Positions 1-7,990 of a stretch of 34,386 bases of DNA are shown here, piece after piece. Source of the DNA: Microbacteriaceae bacterium (GTDB lineage: Bacteria > Actinomycetota > Actinomycetes > Actinomycetales > Microbacteriaceae); assembly GCA_947444785.1 (NCBI GenBank), contig CANFBG010000009.1, positions 1-34,386 of the forward strand, given 5' to 3'. Every line of letters begins with the position of its first letter. Position 1 is the first letter of the stretch. The notes beneath the pieces were generated by a model. That model made no database searches and was not told the DNA's origin. It saw only the letters and a list, made by a program, of their open reading frames with translations. A program made the position numbers and the translations under genes.

Positions 1-2802
1 CAGCGCCCACTGGCCCAGCCAGGCCTCCGGCTCTCCGACGATCGTCAGGGAGTCCCGGGCGGTGTCGCCAGCGCCAGCGTCACCGTCACCGTCACCGTCA
101 CCGTGACTATCGAGGTAGTCGGTTGCGCTCGGACGGGGCGACTCTCTCACCAACTCCGCCAGATCGATGACCCGGCCGCCTTTCCCGGCGCGCTCGGCCA
201 GATAGTCATTCGGGCTCGTGGACACCACCAACAGTCGGCGAGACCGGGACGGTCTCGGCGGCACGATCGGTGAATGCCGCGGCATTGAAGTGCAGGCCGG
301 GACATCCTGCCCCACGGCACTCGTCGAGCATGATGACTGTGCGACCTTCAGTCGCCGACCCGACCAGGTTCCCTCCCCCGGGGTGAGCCCTTCGTCGAAG
401 TCGACCGGTTGACCCTCGGCGAGAAGAAACTCCTGCCTGCTCGAGTGGCGCAGCAGGATGCGCCCGGCGAACAGGGGCGCCAACGCAGAAAGTGGCGACG
501 CAACCCTCTGGGCGGCGGCGAGCAGCACCACCCCGCGCCGGGATCCGTCCCGCAGCATCAGGGCCAGCCAGCGCACCACCTCGCCCTGATACTCCTGCTC
601 GAACGAGGCGAGCAGAGAATCGAGATCGTCGATGACCACGACCTGGGGTATGGCCCCGGTCTCCCCCGCCGGTGCCGCGAAACCCGCAAGATGCTCGACC
701 ACTCTGCCCAGCCTGTCCCAGGCCCCGGCGCGATCCGCCGGGATCCAGACGATGTGCGAAAGACCCGACGCGATCGCGGCGAGCACCGATGTTCTCCCGG
801 ACCGCCCGGCACCCAACACCAGGAGAGGCCCGTGAGCCTGTGGCAGCCAGACGGCCACGGGCTGCGCCTGCTCCCCCGGCAGGTCGAAGCGGCCGAACAC
901 AACGCCGCCGGCCGAGTCGGCGGAAATCACGGCCGACCGGCGCAGGTCATCGAGGTCGAGCAGCGCGGGCAGGGGTGCCAGCCAGGGACGGCGCACGGTG
1001 ATGTTCAGCCGGCGCGCCCCCCGAAGCGACTCCGGGGTCGAGCGCGCAATCTGAAAGAGCCTCGCCGCCTGCCCACCGACGGAGACGTAGCACCGTCCCC
1101 GCTTGCCGGCCGGCAGGGCCGCCGCCGCCGGGATTCCGATCAGTGCCGTTGAGTCCCCCGGGTTGTTCACCCGCAACGACAGGCGCAGGTCGCAATTCGC
1201 CAGGAGAGTGTCCCTGATGACTCCGACCGGACGCTGGGTACACAGGATGAGGTGCATGCCCAGGGAGCGGCCCCGGGCCCCGATGTCGACGAACAGGTCG
1301 TGCAGCGCCGGGAACTCCGCCAGCATCACCGCGAACTCATCGACCACGATCACCAGCCGGGGCAGTACCTCGCCGCCATGGTAGCCGGCGATGTCCCGCG
1401 CACCGTCATCCCGGAGGAGCTGCTCGCGGTAGCGGATCTCGGCCCGGAGGCTGCCGAGGGCGCGCTCGGCCTGGCGGGGATCGAGATCTGTGATCAGCCC
1501 GACGCACTGCTCAAGGTGGGTGAATGAGTCAAAGGCCGCCCCGCCCTTGAAGTCGACCAGCAGCACCGTGACCTCGTCGGCGCCGTACAGGCAGACGAGC
1601 CCGGTCACCCACGACAGGAGAAGCTCACTCTTGCCGCTGCCCGTGGTCCCGCCGATGACGGCGTGGGGGCCCTGACCGACAAGGTCGAGCACGACCTGCG
1701 CGCGAGGATCACTGCCCAGCGGCACGGGAAGTCCGCCCTGTGACGACGCCTCAGGCCACGGCCGGGGAAACGACTCCAAGAGATCCTGAAGACTGACGCT
1801 TTCAGGGATTTCGGCCCGGGGGCTTCCGGAGTTTCTGACGCGGGCCGAGAGCACGGCAGCGAGGGTCACCGCCTGGCCTTCCGAAACGAACTCCGGACTC
1901 AGGTCGCCCTCGGCCGGCGACCCCTGCGAGCCCACGGACACGACCGCCCGCGACCCGTGGTCAAGACGAACGAACACCTGGCACCCCGAGGGGACGTCGT
2001 CAAGCGACTCCGCGATGACAATCATGTGACGGGCACCGGTCGTCCCGGGGCCGTCGTCGAGCACAGTGAACCCGGGCGAGTGGGGCGCCTCGATGATCTG
2101 CACCGCCACTCCGTCCCCGGCATGCGGGAGGGACTCCAGCCACCGCCACGCCGCCCCGTCCCCGGAGGGCCCCGTGACGCGCCCTCCCTCGGGAGCCAGT
2201 GTTGCGGCGAGCTGGAGAACGAATCCCCGGGCAACGGATCGGGCAAGGGGCAGTGGGCCCACGACGGCCAGCACCGCGGGCATCCGCAGCTCGACCGGGC
2301 AGTCGCTCAGCCGCGCCGCAAAATCTGTCAGTTCTCGTTCATGCGCCGTCGGCCTGGCCGGTCTGCCCCCGATGCCGACCGTGCTCGGCCTCGTACCCGT
2401 GCCGAGTCGAAGTGTCACGTCGCCGGCGGCCAGAGCGCCGAAGAACCTAACCGATTGGTCGCAGCACTCCGCAGCCGATCTCGAGGACGCGGAGCGGGCC
2501 GAGCGTTCCTTGCGCTGGGCACCACCGACCAGCCGGCGAAAGTCCCTCTCCTGCTCGGCTTGGCGGGCGGTGTCCTCGCCGGCCGAGCGCCGAATCCGTC
2601 TGCGGGCATCCAGCAGGCCTGCCACCGCGATCAGCGGGCTCAGCCCCGCGAGAATCAGCATGGCGGGTGATTTCGAGACGGCCCACATCATTGCGGCCAT
2701 CACCAACGGGGCCAGACAGGCCAGAAGGGGAAATGCGGGCCGTGGTGCCGCGGCGGCACGCTCCGGCAGCATGATCACGTCGGAGGGCGGGAGAATGGAC
2801 AC
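1..2802 (-). CDS. EssC/EccC-type FtsK-SpoIIIE ATPase (type VII secretion-like motor), C-terminus cut by window edge
   Basis: Membrane-bound DNA-translocase-like ATPase of the family that powers type VII (ESX/WXG100) secretion. An uninterrupted minus-strand frame runs to base 1, giving at least 934 residues. Two membrane segments lie near residues 24-42 and 47-63. The first ATPase domain has a perfect Walker A (GGTTGSGKS, residues 384-392, K391) and a Walker B ending in D488-E489. The second has a degenerate Walker A, GAGRSGRTS, with Arg670 where Lys is expected, and a Walker B (VVVIDDLDSL). A Gly-Asp repeat linker and the start of a possible third domain lie at the edge. An in-frame TGA at 2857-2859 leaves GTG 2802 as the first usable start; AGGGG lies 13 bases upstream. 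There is no FHA domain in this chain, but the neighbouring gene supplies one. Family assignment is firm. The role in protein export rather than another transport is inferred, as no WXG100 gene is visible. Confidence 0.88.
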   Translation of the reverse strand, partial: MSILPPSDVIMLPERAAAAPRPAFPLLACLAPLVMAAMMWAVSKSPAMLILAGLSPLIAVAGLLDARRRIRRSAGEDTARQAEQERDFRRLVGGAQRKERSARSASSRSAAECCDQSVRFFGALAAGDVTLRLGTGTRPSTVGIGGRPARPTAHERELTDFAARLSDCPVELRMPAVLAVVGPLPLARSVARGFVLQLAATLAPEGGRVTGPSGDGAAWRWLESLPHAGDGVAVQIIEAPHSPGFTVLDDGPGTTGARHMIVIAESLDDVPSGCQVFVRLDHGSRAVVSVGSQGSPAEGDLSPEFVSEGQAVTLAAVLSARVRNSGSPRAEIPESVSLQDLLESFPRPWPEASSQGGLPVPLGSDPRAQVVLDLVGQGPHAVIGGTTGSGKSELLLSWVTGLVCLYGADEVTVLLVDFKGGAAFDSFTHLEQCVGLITDLDPRQAERALGSLRAEIRYREQLLRDDGARDIAGYHGGEVLPRLVIVVDEFAVMLAEFPALHDLFVDIGARGRSLGMHLILCTQRPVGVIRDTLLANCDLRLSLRVNNPGDSTALIGIPAAAALPAGKRGRCYVSVGGQAARLFQIARSTPESLRGARRLNITVRRPWLAPLPALLDLDDLRRSAVISADSAGGVVFGRFDLPGEQAQPVAVWLPQAHGPLLVLGAGRSGRTSVLAAIASGLSHIVWIPADRAGAWDRLGRVVEHLAGFAAPAGETGAIPQVVVIDDLDSLLASFEQEYQGEVVRWLALMLRDGSRRGVVLLAAAQRVASPLSALAPLFAGRILLRHSSRQEFLLAEGQPVDFDEGLTPGEGTWSGRRLKVAQSSCSTSAVGQDVPACTSMPRHSPIVPPRPSRSRRLLVVSTSPNDYLAERAGKGGRVIDLAELVRESPRPSATDYLDSHGDGDGDGDAGAGDTARDSLTIVGEPEAWLGQWAL
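79..102. repeat. Four perfect tandem copies of a hexanucleotide (GTCACC)
   Basis: GTCACC is repeated four times without error inside the FtsK-type gene. On the coding strand it encodes alternating Gly and Asp in a linker that follows the second ATPase domain. Because the unit is six bases, slippage would lengthen or shorten the linker without breaking the frame. Confidence 0.9.
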
Positions 2803-2906
2803 ACCCTGAGTGAAGCCCCTGCCGATGATCGGCCTCGGTCGGTCGAGAAACGCTGTTCAGTAAGCGCATCGGGCACGGCCATGCCGGAGGAGAGAACGGG
2901 CGGCTC

Positions 2907-3449
2907 TCAGCGGATATCGAAGTACTGCTCGCCGATTCGCACGCGCCAGCCACGGGACACCCCGTAGCGCTTGCCCGGTTCTGCCCGCCAGGGTGACGCA
3001 TCCACGGGCTGGATGATCGTTCCGTTGCCGGAACGAAGATCGATGATCCAGAGGCCGGCAGAGTCGACTCCGAATTCCAGGTGCGCCTTGGACACGGTCA
3101 GCTGCGGGTCGACGATTCGCACCAGCTGGGCCTCATCGAACGGGAATGCCGGCACCGGGTTCCGGCCCAGAAAGCCATGGCCGGTCACGGGAAAAGTGTC
3201 ACCCGTGCTGAACTCCAGCACGAAGGGGTCTTCGACCGACCCGGGCAGGGCCGCACCCGCGCCCGAGGAGGACGTGGCCTCCTGAACGGCCGGCGGAAGG
3301 TCAACGGGAACAACCCGCTGGGTGTCCGTGATCGCAGACGGAGCCAATTCTGCCGAGGCGAGAATGGAATTACCGCATTCCCCACAGAAGAACGCACCGG
3401 CCAGTTGAACCGTGCCGCAGGTTCGGCATCGTGAGGTCTGTGGCGTCAT
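2907..3449 (-). CDS. Zinc-ribbon plus FHA-domain protein
   Basis: A 180-residue cytosolic phosphothreonine-reader candidate. The N-terminus carries a zinc ribbon, with Cys pairs C8-C11 and C22-C25. A Ser/Ala/Pro-rich linker follows. The C-terminal FHA domain (about residues 76-178) keeps the family's signature residues: G95-R96, S120 with H123, and N142-G143-T144. In known FHA domains these residues contact the phosphothreonine peptide, so binding should be intact. The ATG overlaps the stop of the transglutaminase-like gene in ATGA, which implies coupled translation. A 104-base gap separates it from the FtsK-type gene. Natural partners would be substrates of the kinase encoded in the same cluster, including the kinase itself. 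The partner is not shown by the sequence. Confidence 0.9.
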   Translation of the reverse strand: MTPQTSRCRTCGTVQLAGAFFCGECGNSILASAELAPSAITDTQRVVPVDLPPAVQEATSSSGAGAALPGSVEDPFVLEFSTGDTFPVTGHGFLGRNPVPAFPFDEAQLVRIVDPQLTVSKAHLEFGVDSAGLWIIDLRSGNGTIIQPVDASPWRAEPGKRYGVSRGWRVRIGEQYFDIR

Positions 3450-5746
3450 CGTCGCGCTGCACCGCTCTGGCCATCGGCCGATCTGGGGCCCGAGTCGGGC
3501 AGGAATCTCCGTGCCAGGCCCAACCTCGCCCGGCGGGCCCGTTCACAGAGCCGCTGCCAGTAATGATAGGCGGGCAAGGTGAGAGGGGAGGCTCTGGCCC
3601 GGAGGCGGCGGGCCGGCGCGAGAGAGCGGAAGAGCCCTTCGCGCAAGAGGTCCGACTCGCGCCACAGGCGTTGAACATCGGCCTCACTGGGCGAAGTCGG
3701 AGCGAAGGCAGCCCGGTCACAGCCCGTGGCGAAGACGAGGAGAGCCTGGCCGCCAAAAGCCTCCGCCATCTCCAATCGGGTGCCCGAGGCGACTCGAGGG
3801 TGCCCGACATCGACACTCGCGTCGAGGTACTCCTGCCATGCTGCCCGGGCCCTGACTCGACCGTCGCCGAGACTCTGCCGACTGCGCCGACGCCGCGACT
3901 TCGCGAGAAGAACCGCGCCAACGGGGCCGAGAACGAGCAGCAGGACGGCCAAGCAGAGGCCCGTGATGCCGAGGACGCGTCCCAGGACAAGCCAGAAGGG
4001 GGCAGGCGTGGCAACGGCCCTCTCCTCTTCATTGGCCAGGGGCACTGTGGCGGCGATGTCCGGTGCCCCCGCGGCCTCAGGCGGCATGATCACTGGCCCC
4101 CGATTCGCCGCCGACACGTTCTCGGGTACCGAATCGGGCACCGGCCGAACGCTCGGCGTCGGGTCGATGCCCAGCCAGGACCCATCGAGGGTCTCCACCT
4201 CGATCCATGCCGAGATGTCGGAGCCCCGCACATCCGTCGCGCCCGGTCCGTCGCCGGCCGGCGCGAAACCGACGACGACCCTGGCCGGGAAGCCCAGCCG
4301 ATGTGCCAGAAGGGCCGCGGCGACGGCATACTGCTCGGAATCCCCGAGCATGGGCACTGCCGTGAACAACTGGGTCAGTCGGTCGGCGCCATGCCCCGAC
4401 CTCGAGAACGGCTCGCCGGCAGCGATGCCGTGACTGACGTACCCGGAAGAGGCAAGCGCCTGAAGCGCCGCGCCGAGTCGAACCCCGGCCGGCGCGTCGG
4501 CAGGCGACGCCGCCAGCAGGAAGCCATCGAGCTCCGGCGGCACACCGGATACCGCCGAGCCGCCTCCGCCTCCGGCTCCGGGCACCAGGTCGGCGACCGA
4601 GGGGATGGCGATCATCTTCGGCAACAGAGCGGTAAGCCGGTAGGAATCCCCCCGGCTGAGGCCGCCGGTATCGAGCGCCATCGTCTCCTCCGACGCATCG
4701 TAGAAGAATCCGTCGGTGTTGGCCTTGGCCGTCGGGCCGGAGAATGCGATCGACTCCAACGGACCCACTCCGGGCACCCAGACCCCCCGGTAGGCGTCCA
4801 CGCGGACACCGAGGGAGACCGGCGTTCCCCCGGCAGCCGCCTGATCGATGTCGAACGGCACCCGCTGGAATTCCCCGGTGCCCGGCCCCGCTACGACCCC
4901 GTCGTAGGACGGCAGCCGAGCGATGCTCATCCTGCCGCCGGCAGGCAACCCGCTGACCTCGAACATCACCGCATTGCTCATCTCAGGCGAAAGATAGGCC
5001 CGGTACCCCGAGAGGGCGCTCGGATAGCTCCGCACATCAAACGGCGGCGCCACGACGTTCCGCACGACCGCTCGCGGGCCGGTCGCAGGAACGGAGCCGA
5101 TCAGGGCCACGGCTCCGCCGACGGACAGCATCAGCACCAGGGTGCCGGCGATAGCTCGCATGGGGAACCGAGGGCCTGGCGCACGCCTGAACCACAGATA
5201 CCAGGCCAGCGTGACAACGAGGATGCCGAGAGAGCTCACGAACTCCAGGAACGACCGCGAGTCGCCCAGTGCGATGCCCGCGAGCAGGACCGCGGCCGGT
5301 GCGATGAAGCCCCACACCGCGTGGCGGCTCCGAAGCGCAACACTGAGCCCGAGCACTGTTGAGCCGAGAACGAGAACGAAGGCCGGAACGAGAAGTGACT
5401 GGTAGGTCCCCACGGGAAGCGAGATCGTGACGAGTTGCTTCCAGCCCAACACGCTTGCCCGCGCCAGCTCGAGAAGGCCCTCTGGCGAAGGCAGGACGGC
5501 CCACACTGTCTGCCCGGGCAGCGTCAGGGCAACGCCGGTGACAAGCCAGAAGCCGACCGTCACCAGAAGCACGGCAAATCCAGGCCAGCGAAACCGGACG
5601 CCGGCCAGGGCGATCGCTGCGCCGCCGATGACTCCCCCCACGACGACCGGGATCACCGCGGGAGTCTGGTACACGGGCCACAGCGGGATCGTACCCAGGA
5701 GCATCGCCGTCACGAAGAAGATACTCGTTCCGCTGGCCCGGCTCAT
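3446..5746 (-). CDS. Membrane transglutaminase-like protein, catalytic Cys and His replaced (probable pseudoenzyme)
   Basis: A 766-residue membrane protein. About seven hydrophobic segments occupy residues 8-217. An extracellular region with a transglutaminase-like core follows (about residues 430-540), then one membrane segment near 583-612 and a basic cytosolic tail. Active relatives have a Cys-His-Asp triad in contexts like GxCEQ(Y/F)A, HAWxE and xDPTP. Here the matching positions are Ser470 (GDSEQYA), Ser512 (SAWIE) and Asp528 (GIDPTP). Two of the three catalytic residues are therefore missing while the fold motifs remain, so a binding or scaffold role is more likely than crosslinking or proteolysis. 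It overlaps both neighbours by four bases (ATGA junctions), between the DUF58 and FHA genes. It corresponds by position to the tgm gene of Bifidobacterium PFNA clusters. Confidence 0.88.
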   Translation of the reverse strand: MSRASGTSIFFVTAMLLGTIPLWPVYQTPAVIPVVVGGVIGGAAIALAGVRFRWPGFAVLLVTVGFWLVTGVALTLPGQTVWAVLPSPEGLLELARASVLGWKQLVTISLPVGTYQSLLVPAFVLVLGSTVLGLSVALRSRHAVWGFIAPAAVLLAGIALGDSRSFLEFVSSLGILVVTLAWYLWFRRAPGPRFPMRAIAGTLVLMLSVGGAVALIGSVPATGPRAVVRNVVAPPFDVRSYPSALSGYRAYLSPEMSNAVMFEVSGLPAGGRMSIARLPSYDGVVAGPGTGEFQRVPFDIDQAAAGGTPVSLGVRVDAYRGVWVPGVGPLESIAFSGPTAKANTDGFFYDASEETMALDTGGLSRGDSYRLTALLPKMIAIPSVADLVPGAGGGGGSAVSGVPPELDGFLLAASPADAPAGVRLGAALQALASSGYVSHGIAAGEPFSRSGHGADRLTQLFTAVPMLGDSEQYAVAAALLAHRLGFPARVVVGFAPAGDGPGATDVRGSDISAWIEVETLDGSWLGIDPTPSVRPVPDSVPENVSAANRGPVIMPPEAAGAPDIAATVPLANEEERAVATPAPFWLVLGRVLGITGLCLAVLLLVLGPVGAVLLAKSRRRRSRQSLGDGRVRARAAWQEYLDASVDVGHPRVASGTRLEMAEAFGGQALLVFATGCDRAAFAPTSPSEADVQRLWRESDLLREGLFRSLAPARRLRARASPLTLPAYHYWQRLCERARRARLGLARRFLPDSGPRSADGQSGAARR

Positions 5747-6957
5747 GCGTTCGACACCGCCCGGCGAAGACCTGCGGCCAGGTCGTCGAGTCGACCGATG
5801 CGCAGAACTCGCAACTCGCCGATCTTCGTCAATCCGGGAAGCGCCCGCGGCTCACAGACCACGACGAGAACCTCGACCCCCACGGGAAACATGTTCGCTG
5901 CAGCCCTGAGAACTCGCGCGGGAATCTGGGACCCACAGACGAGAAACGCCACGGAGACACCCTGCACGCGCTCCGCCGCACCGCGGGAGACCGCCACCAG
6001 CTGGGATGGCCCGTCTCTGAGTGTGATCCGGCTGAGATCGTCCAGCAGCGTCGTCGGGGAACGGATGGCGAGGGCCGTCGTCTCCTCGTCGCGGGTGCCA
6101 CCGGTCCGCCCCCGGCCCTGCCGGAGCCGGGTCCCGGGCCGGTCAGCCCCCCGGCCGGTGATGACGGAAACCGTCCGGGCGTCACGAATGGCTCGCACCC
6201 CGAGGGATCCGACGGCGCTGGCGGCCAGTTCGAATTCGTCAGGGCTCGCATAATCGGCTGCGGAGAGCGACTGCACGATCATGATGTGGCTGCGCCTGGT
6301 CTCCTCGAACTGGCGCACCATGTGGGTCCCCGTCTTGGCAGTGCTCTTCCAATGGATGTAGCGCCGGTCATCGCCCGGAACATACTCTCGGAGGGCATGG
6401 AAGGAGATGTCGCTTGACGTCAGGTCCCGCGTGGGACTGCCCTCGAGGTCGCGGATCAATCCGGTGCTCTGCGCGGGAATAGAGGCGATGAGAGGGTGAA
6501 CGAGGATCTCGATCTGCTCGGATTCGCCCTCGGAGCGACGAAAGAGTCCCAACGGGTCGCGCCGCACCAGTCGAACCGGACCCACGACGAGCACCCCCCG
6601 CCGCTCAGCCGGGATGACCCGCTTGACGTCGGTCGACGAACCTGCCCCTAGAGCGGCTACCCGGATGACTTCGAGCCTGCCGTCCACACTCAGCTCGACG
6701 TCCCGTGGGGCAAGGCGGACCCGTGCGGCCGTGGCAACCCTGACGATGACGCTCGCACTCGAACCGGCCACGGTCACGCGTTCGGGAACGAGCAGGCTGA
6801 CCTGTGCCCCGCGGTTCGGCAGGAGAAACAGCAGGGACACGCACACCGCGATGAGCGCGGCGTAACCCGCTATTCGCAGTTCAACCCAGCCGAGCCCGTA
6901 GCCGCCGCCGAGACCCACGAGCATCACACCGACAAAGACCCGACCCAGGGCGGTCAC
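5743..6957 (-). CDS. DUF58 family membrane protein
   Basis: A 404-residue protein with two N-terminal membrane segments (about residues 7-47). The DUF58 signature spans residues 190-210 (REYVPGDD, then RYIHWKSTA). DUF58 proteins have a von Willebrand A-like fold and are typically encoded between a MoxR AAA ATPase and a transglutaminase-like protein, exactly as here. They are thought to act as a MoxR partner or client at the membrane. The strand that would carry a metal-site DxSxS motif reads IMIVQSLSAA, so a canonical MIDAS is not evident. The start is GTG, overlapping the moxR stop as GTGA. The stop overlaps the next ATG. Family is secure, but molecular function is unknown for the family as a whole. 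Confidence 0.92.
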   Translation of the reverse strand: MTALGRVFVGVMLVGLGGGYGLGWVELRIAGYAALIAVCVSLLFLLPNRGAQVSLLVPERVTVAGSSASVIVRVATAARVRLAPRDVELSVDGRLEVIRVAALGAGSSTDVKRVIPAERRGVLVVGPVRLVRRDPLGLFRRSEGESEQIEILVHPLIASIPAQSTGLIRDLEGSPTRDLTSSDISFHALREYVPGDDRRYIHWKSTAKTGTHMVRQFEETRRSHIMIVQSLSAADYASPDEFELAASAVGSLGVRAIRDARTVSVITGRGADRPGTRLRQGRGRTGGTRDEETTALAIRSPTTLLDDLSRITLRDGPSQLVAVSRGAAERVQGVSVAFLVCGSQIPARVLRAAANMFPVGVEVLVVVCEPRALPGLTKIGELRVLRIGRLDDLAAGLRRAVSNA

Positions 6958-7925
6958 GATCTGAGGCTCTCCCCGGGAACCGCGGTGTCCAGGAGTATCT
7001 GGGCGATGACGCTGTCGGCGGTCACTCCGTCGAATTCCGCCTCGGAATCGAGCACCAGCCGGTGCCCCAGCACTGCCGTTGCAAGAGTCTTCACGTCGTC
7101 GGGGATGACGTAGTTCCGACCCGTTGCGGCGGCCGCGGTCTTCGCCGTGCGAACAAGGGCGAGTGCCGCGCGAACGCTCGCCCCGAGCCGGATCTCCGGG
7201 GCGTCCCTCGTCGCTTGCACCAGGGTCGCGACGTAGTCGTTGATGGCGGGATCGACGTGCACGGTGCGCGCCATCGCCGCGAGCGTGCGAACGTCTGCGG
7301 CGTCGATCATCGGGGACAGCCTGGCGTCATGCGGCCGAAGAGCCGCCCCGGCAAGGATCGACAGGGTCGAGGCGTGATCGGGATAGCCGATCGAGGTCTT
7401 GATGATGAACCGGTCGAGCTGAGCCTCCGGCAGCCGATACGTCCCGGCCTGCTCGATGGGGTTCTGGGTCGCAATCACCATGAAGGGCGCGGGCACCGGA
7501 TGGCTGACGCCGTCGACGGTGACCTGGCCCTCCTCCATGACCTCCAGCAGGGCGGCCTGGGTCTTGGGGCTGGCGCGGTTGATCTCGTCGGCCAACACGA
7601 TATTGGCGAAGATCGGGCCCCGATGAAAGACGAATGCACCGTTTCGCTGGTCATAGATGCTGACGCCGGTGATGTCCCCGGGCAGCAGGTCGGGGGTGAA
7701 CTGGATTCTGCTGCTGGTCCCCCTCACCGTCTCGGCCACCGCGCGGGCGAGCGACGTCTTGCCCGTGCCCGGCACATCCTCCAGCAGCAGGTGGCCCTCG
7801 GAGATCAGCGCCGTGAATGCGAGACGGATGACGTGGTTCTTCCCCACGAGAACGCGCGCCACGCCGGCGACCAGGGCTTCGAATGTCAGAGCGAAGTTCT
7901 CGGCTTCCGCCGTTGTCATCGCCAT
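6954..7925 (-). CDS. MoxR-type AAA+ ATPase
   Basis: A 323-residue cytosolic AAA+ ATPase of the MoxR group, chaperone-like enzymes that help assemble or activate partner complexes, often ones with von Willebrand A-like folds. Walker A is at residues 51-57 (VPGTGKT, K56), Walker B at 111-114 (LADE), and sensor 1 at N155 (IATQNP). An arginine-finger region follows in LPEAQLDRF. Length is normal for the family. The ATG at 7925 is preceded by AAAGGT at a workable distance. The stop overlaps the DUF58 start by four bases, so the two are translationally coupled. In this cluster it most plausibly acts on the DUF58/transglutaminase-like pair, an inference from gene order. Confidence 0.95.
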   Translation of the reverse strand: MAMTTAEAENFALTFEALVAGVARVLVGKNHVIRLAFTALISEGHLLLEDVPGTGKTSLARAVAETVRGTSSRIQFTPDLLPGDITGVSIYDQRNGAFVFHRGPIFANIVLADEINRASPKTQAALLEVMEEGQVTVDGVSHPVPAPFMVIATQNPIEQAGTYRLPEAQLDRFIIKTSIGYPDHASTLSILAGAALRPHDARLSPMIDAADVRTLAAMARTVHVDPAINDYVATLVQATRDAPEIRLGASVRAALALVRTAKTAAAATGRNYVIPDDVKTLATAVLGHRLVLDSEAEFDGVTADSVIAQILLDTAVPGESLRS

Positions 7926-7990
7926 GGTGTGAGACCTTTCGTCATGAGCATGAATCGGTCGCAGCGCGATCCATCTCTATTGTCCCCTGA

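Noticed and set aside
409-1152. Plus-strand and short minus-strand frames across the FtsK-type gene
   Set aside because: The real minus-strand frame carries Walker motifs and runs open from 2802 to the edge; these others are shadows.
2821-2833. Short palindrome GCCGATGATCGGC between the zinc-ribbon/FHA and FtsK-type genes considered as an operator
   Set aside because: Six-base arms with this base content are expected by chance in GC-rich DNA, and nothing else supports a promoter here.
3431-5362. A 643-residue plus-strand open frame opposite the transglutaminase-like gene
   Set aside because: Composition is biased (Arg, Gly, Pro, His) and it has no motif; the minus-strand gene shows clear family motifs and ATGA-coupled boundaries.
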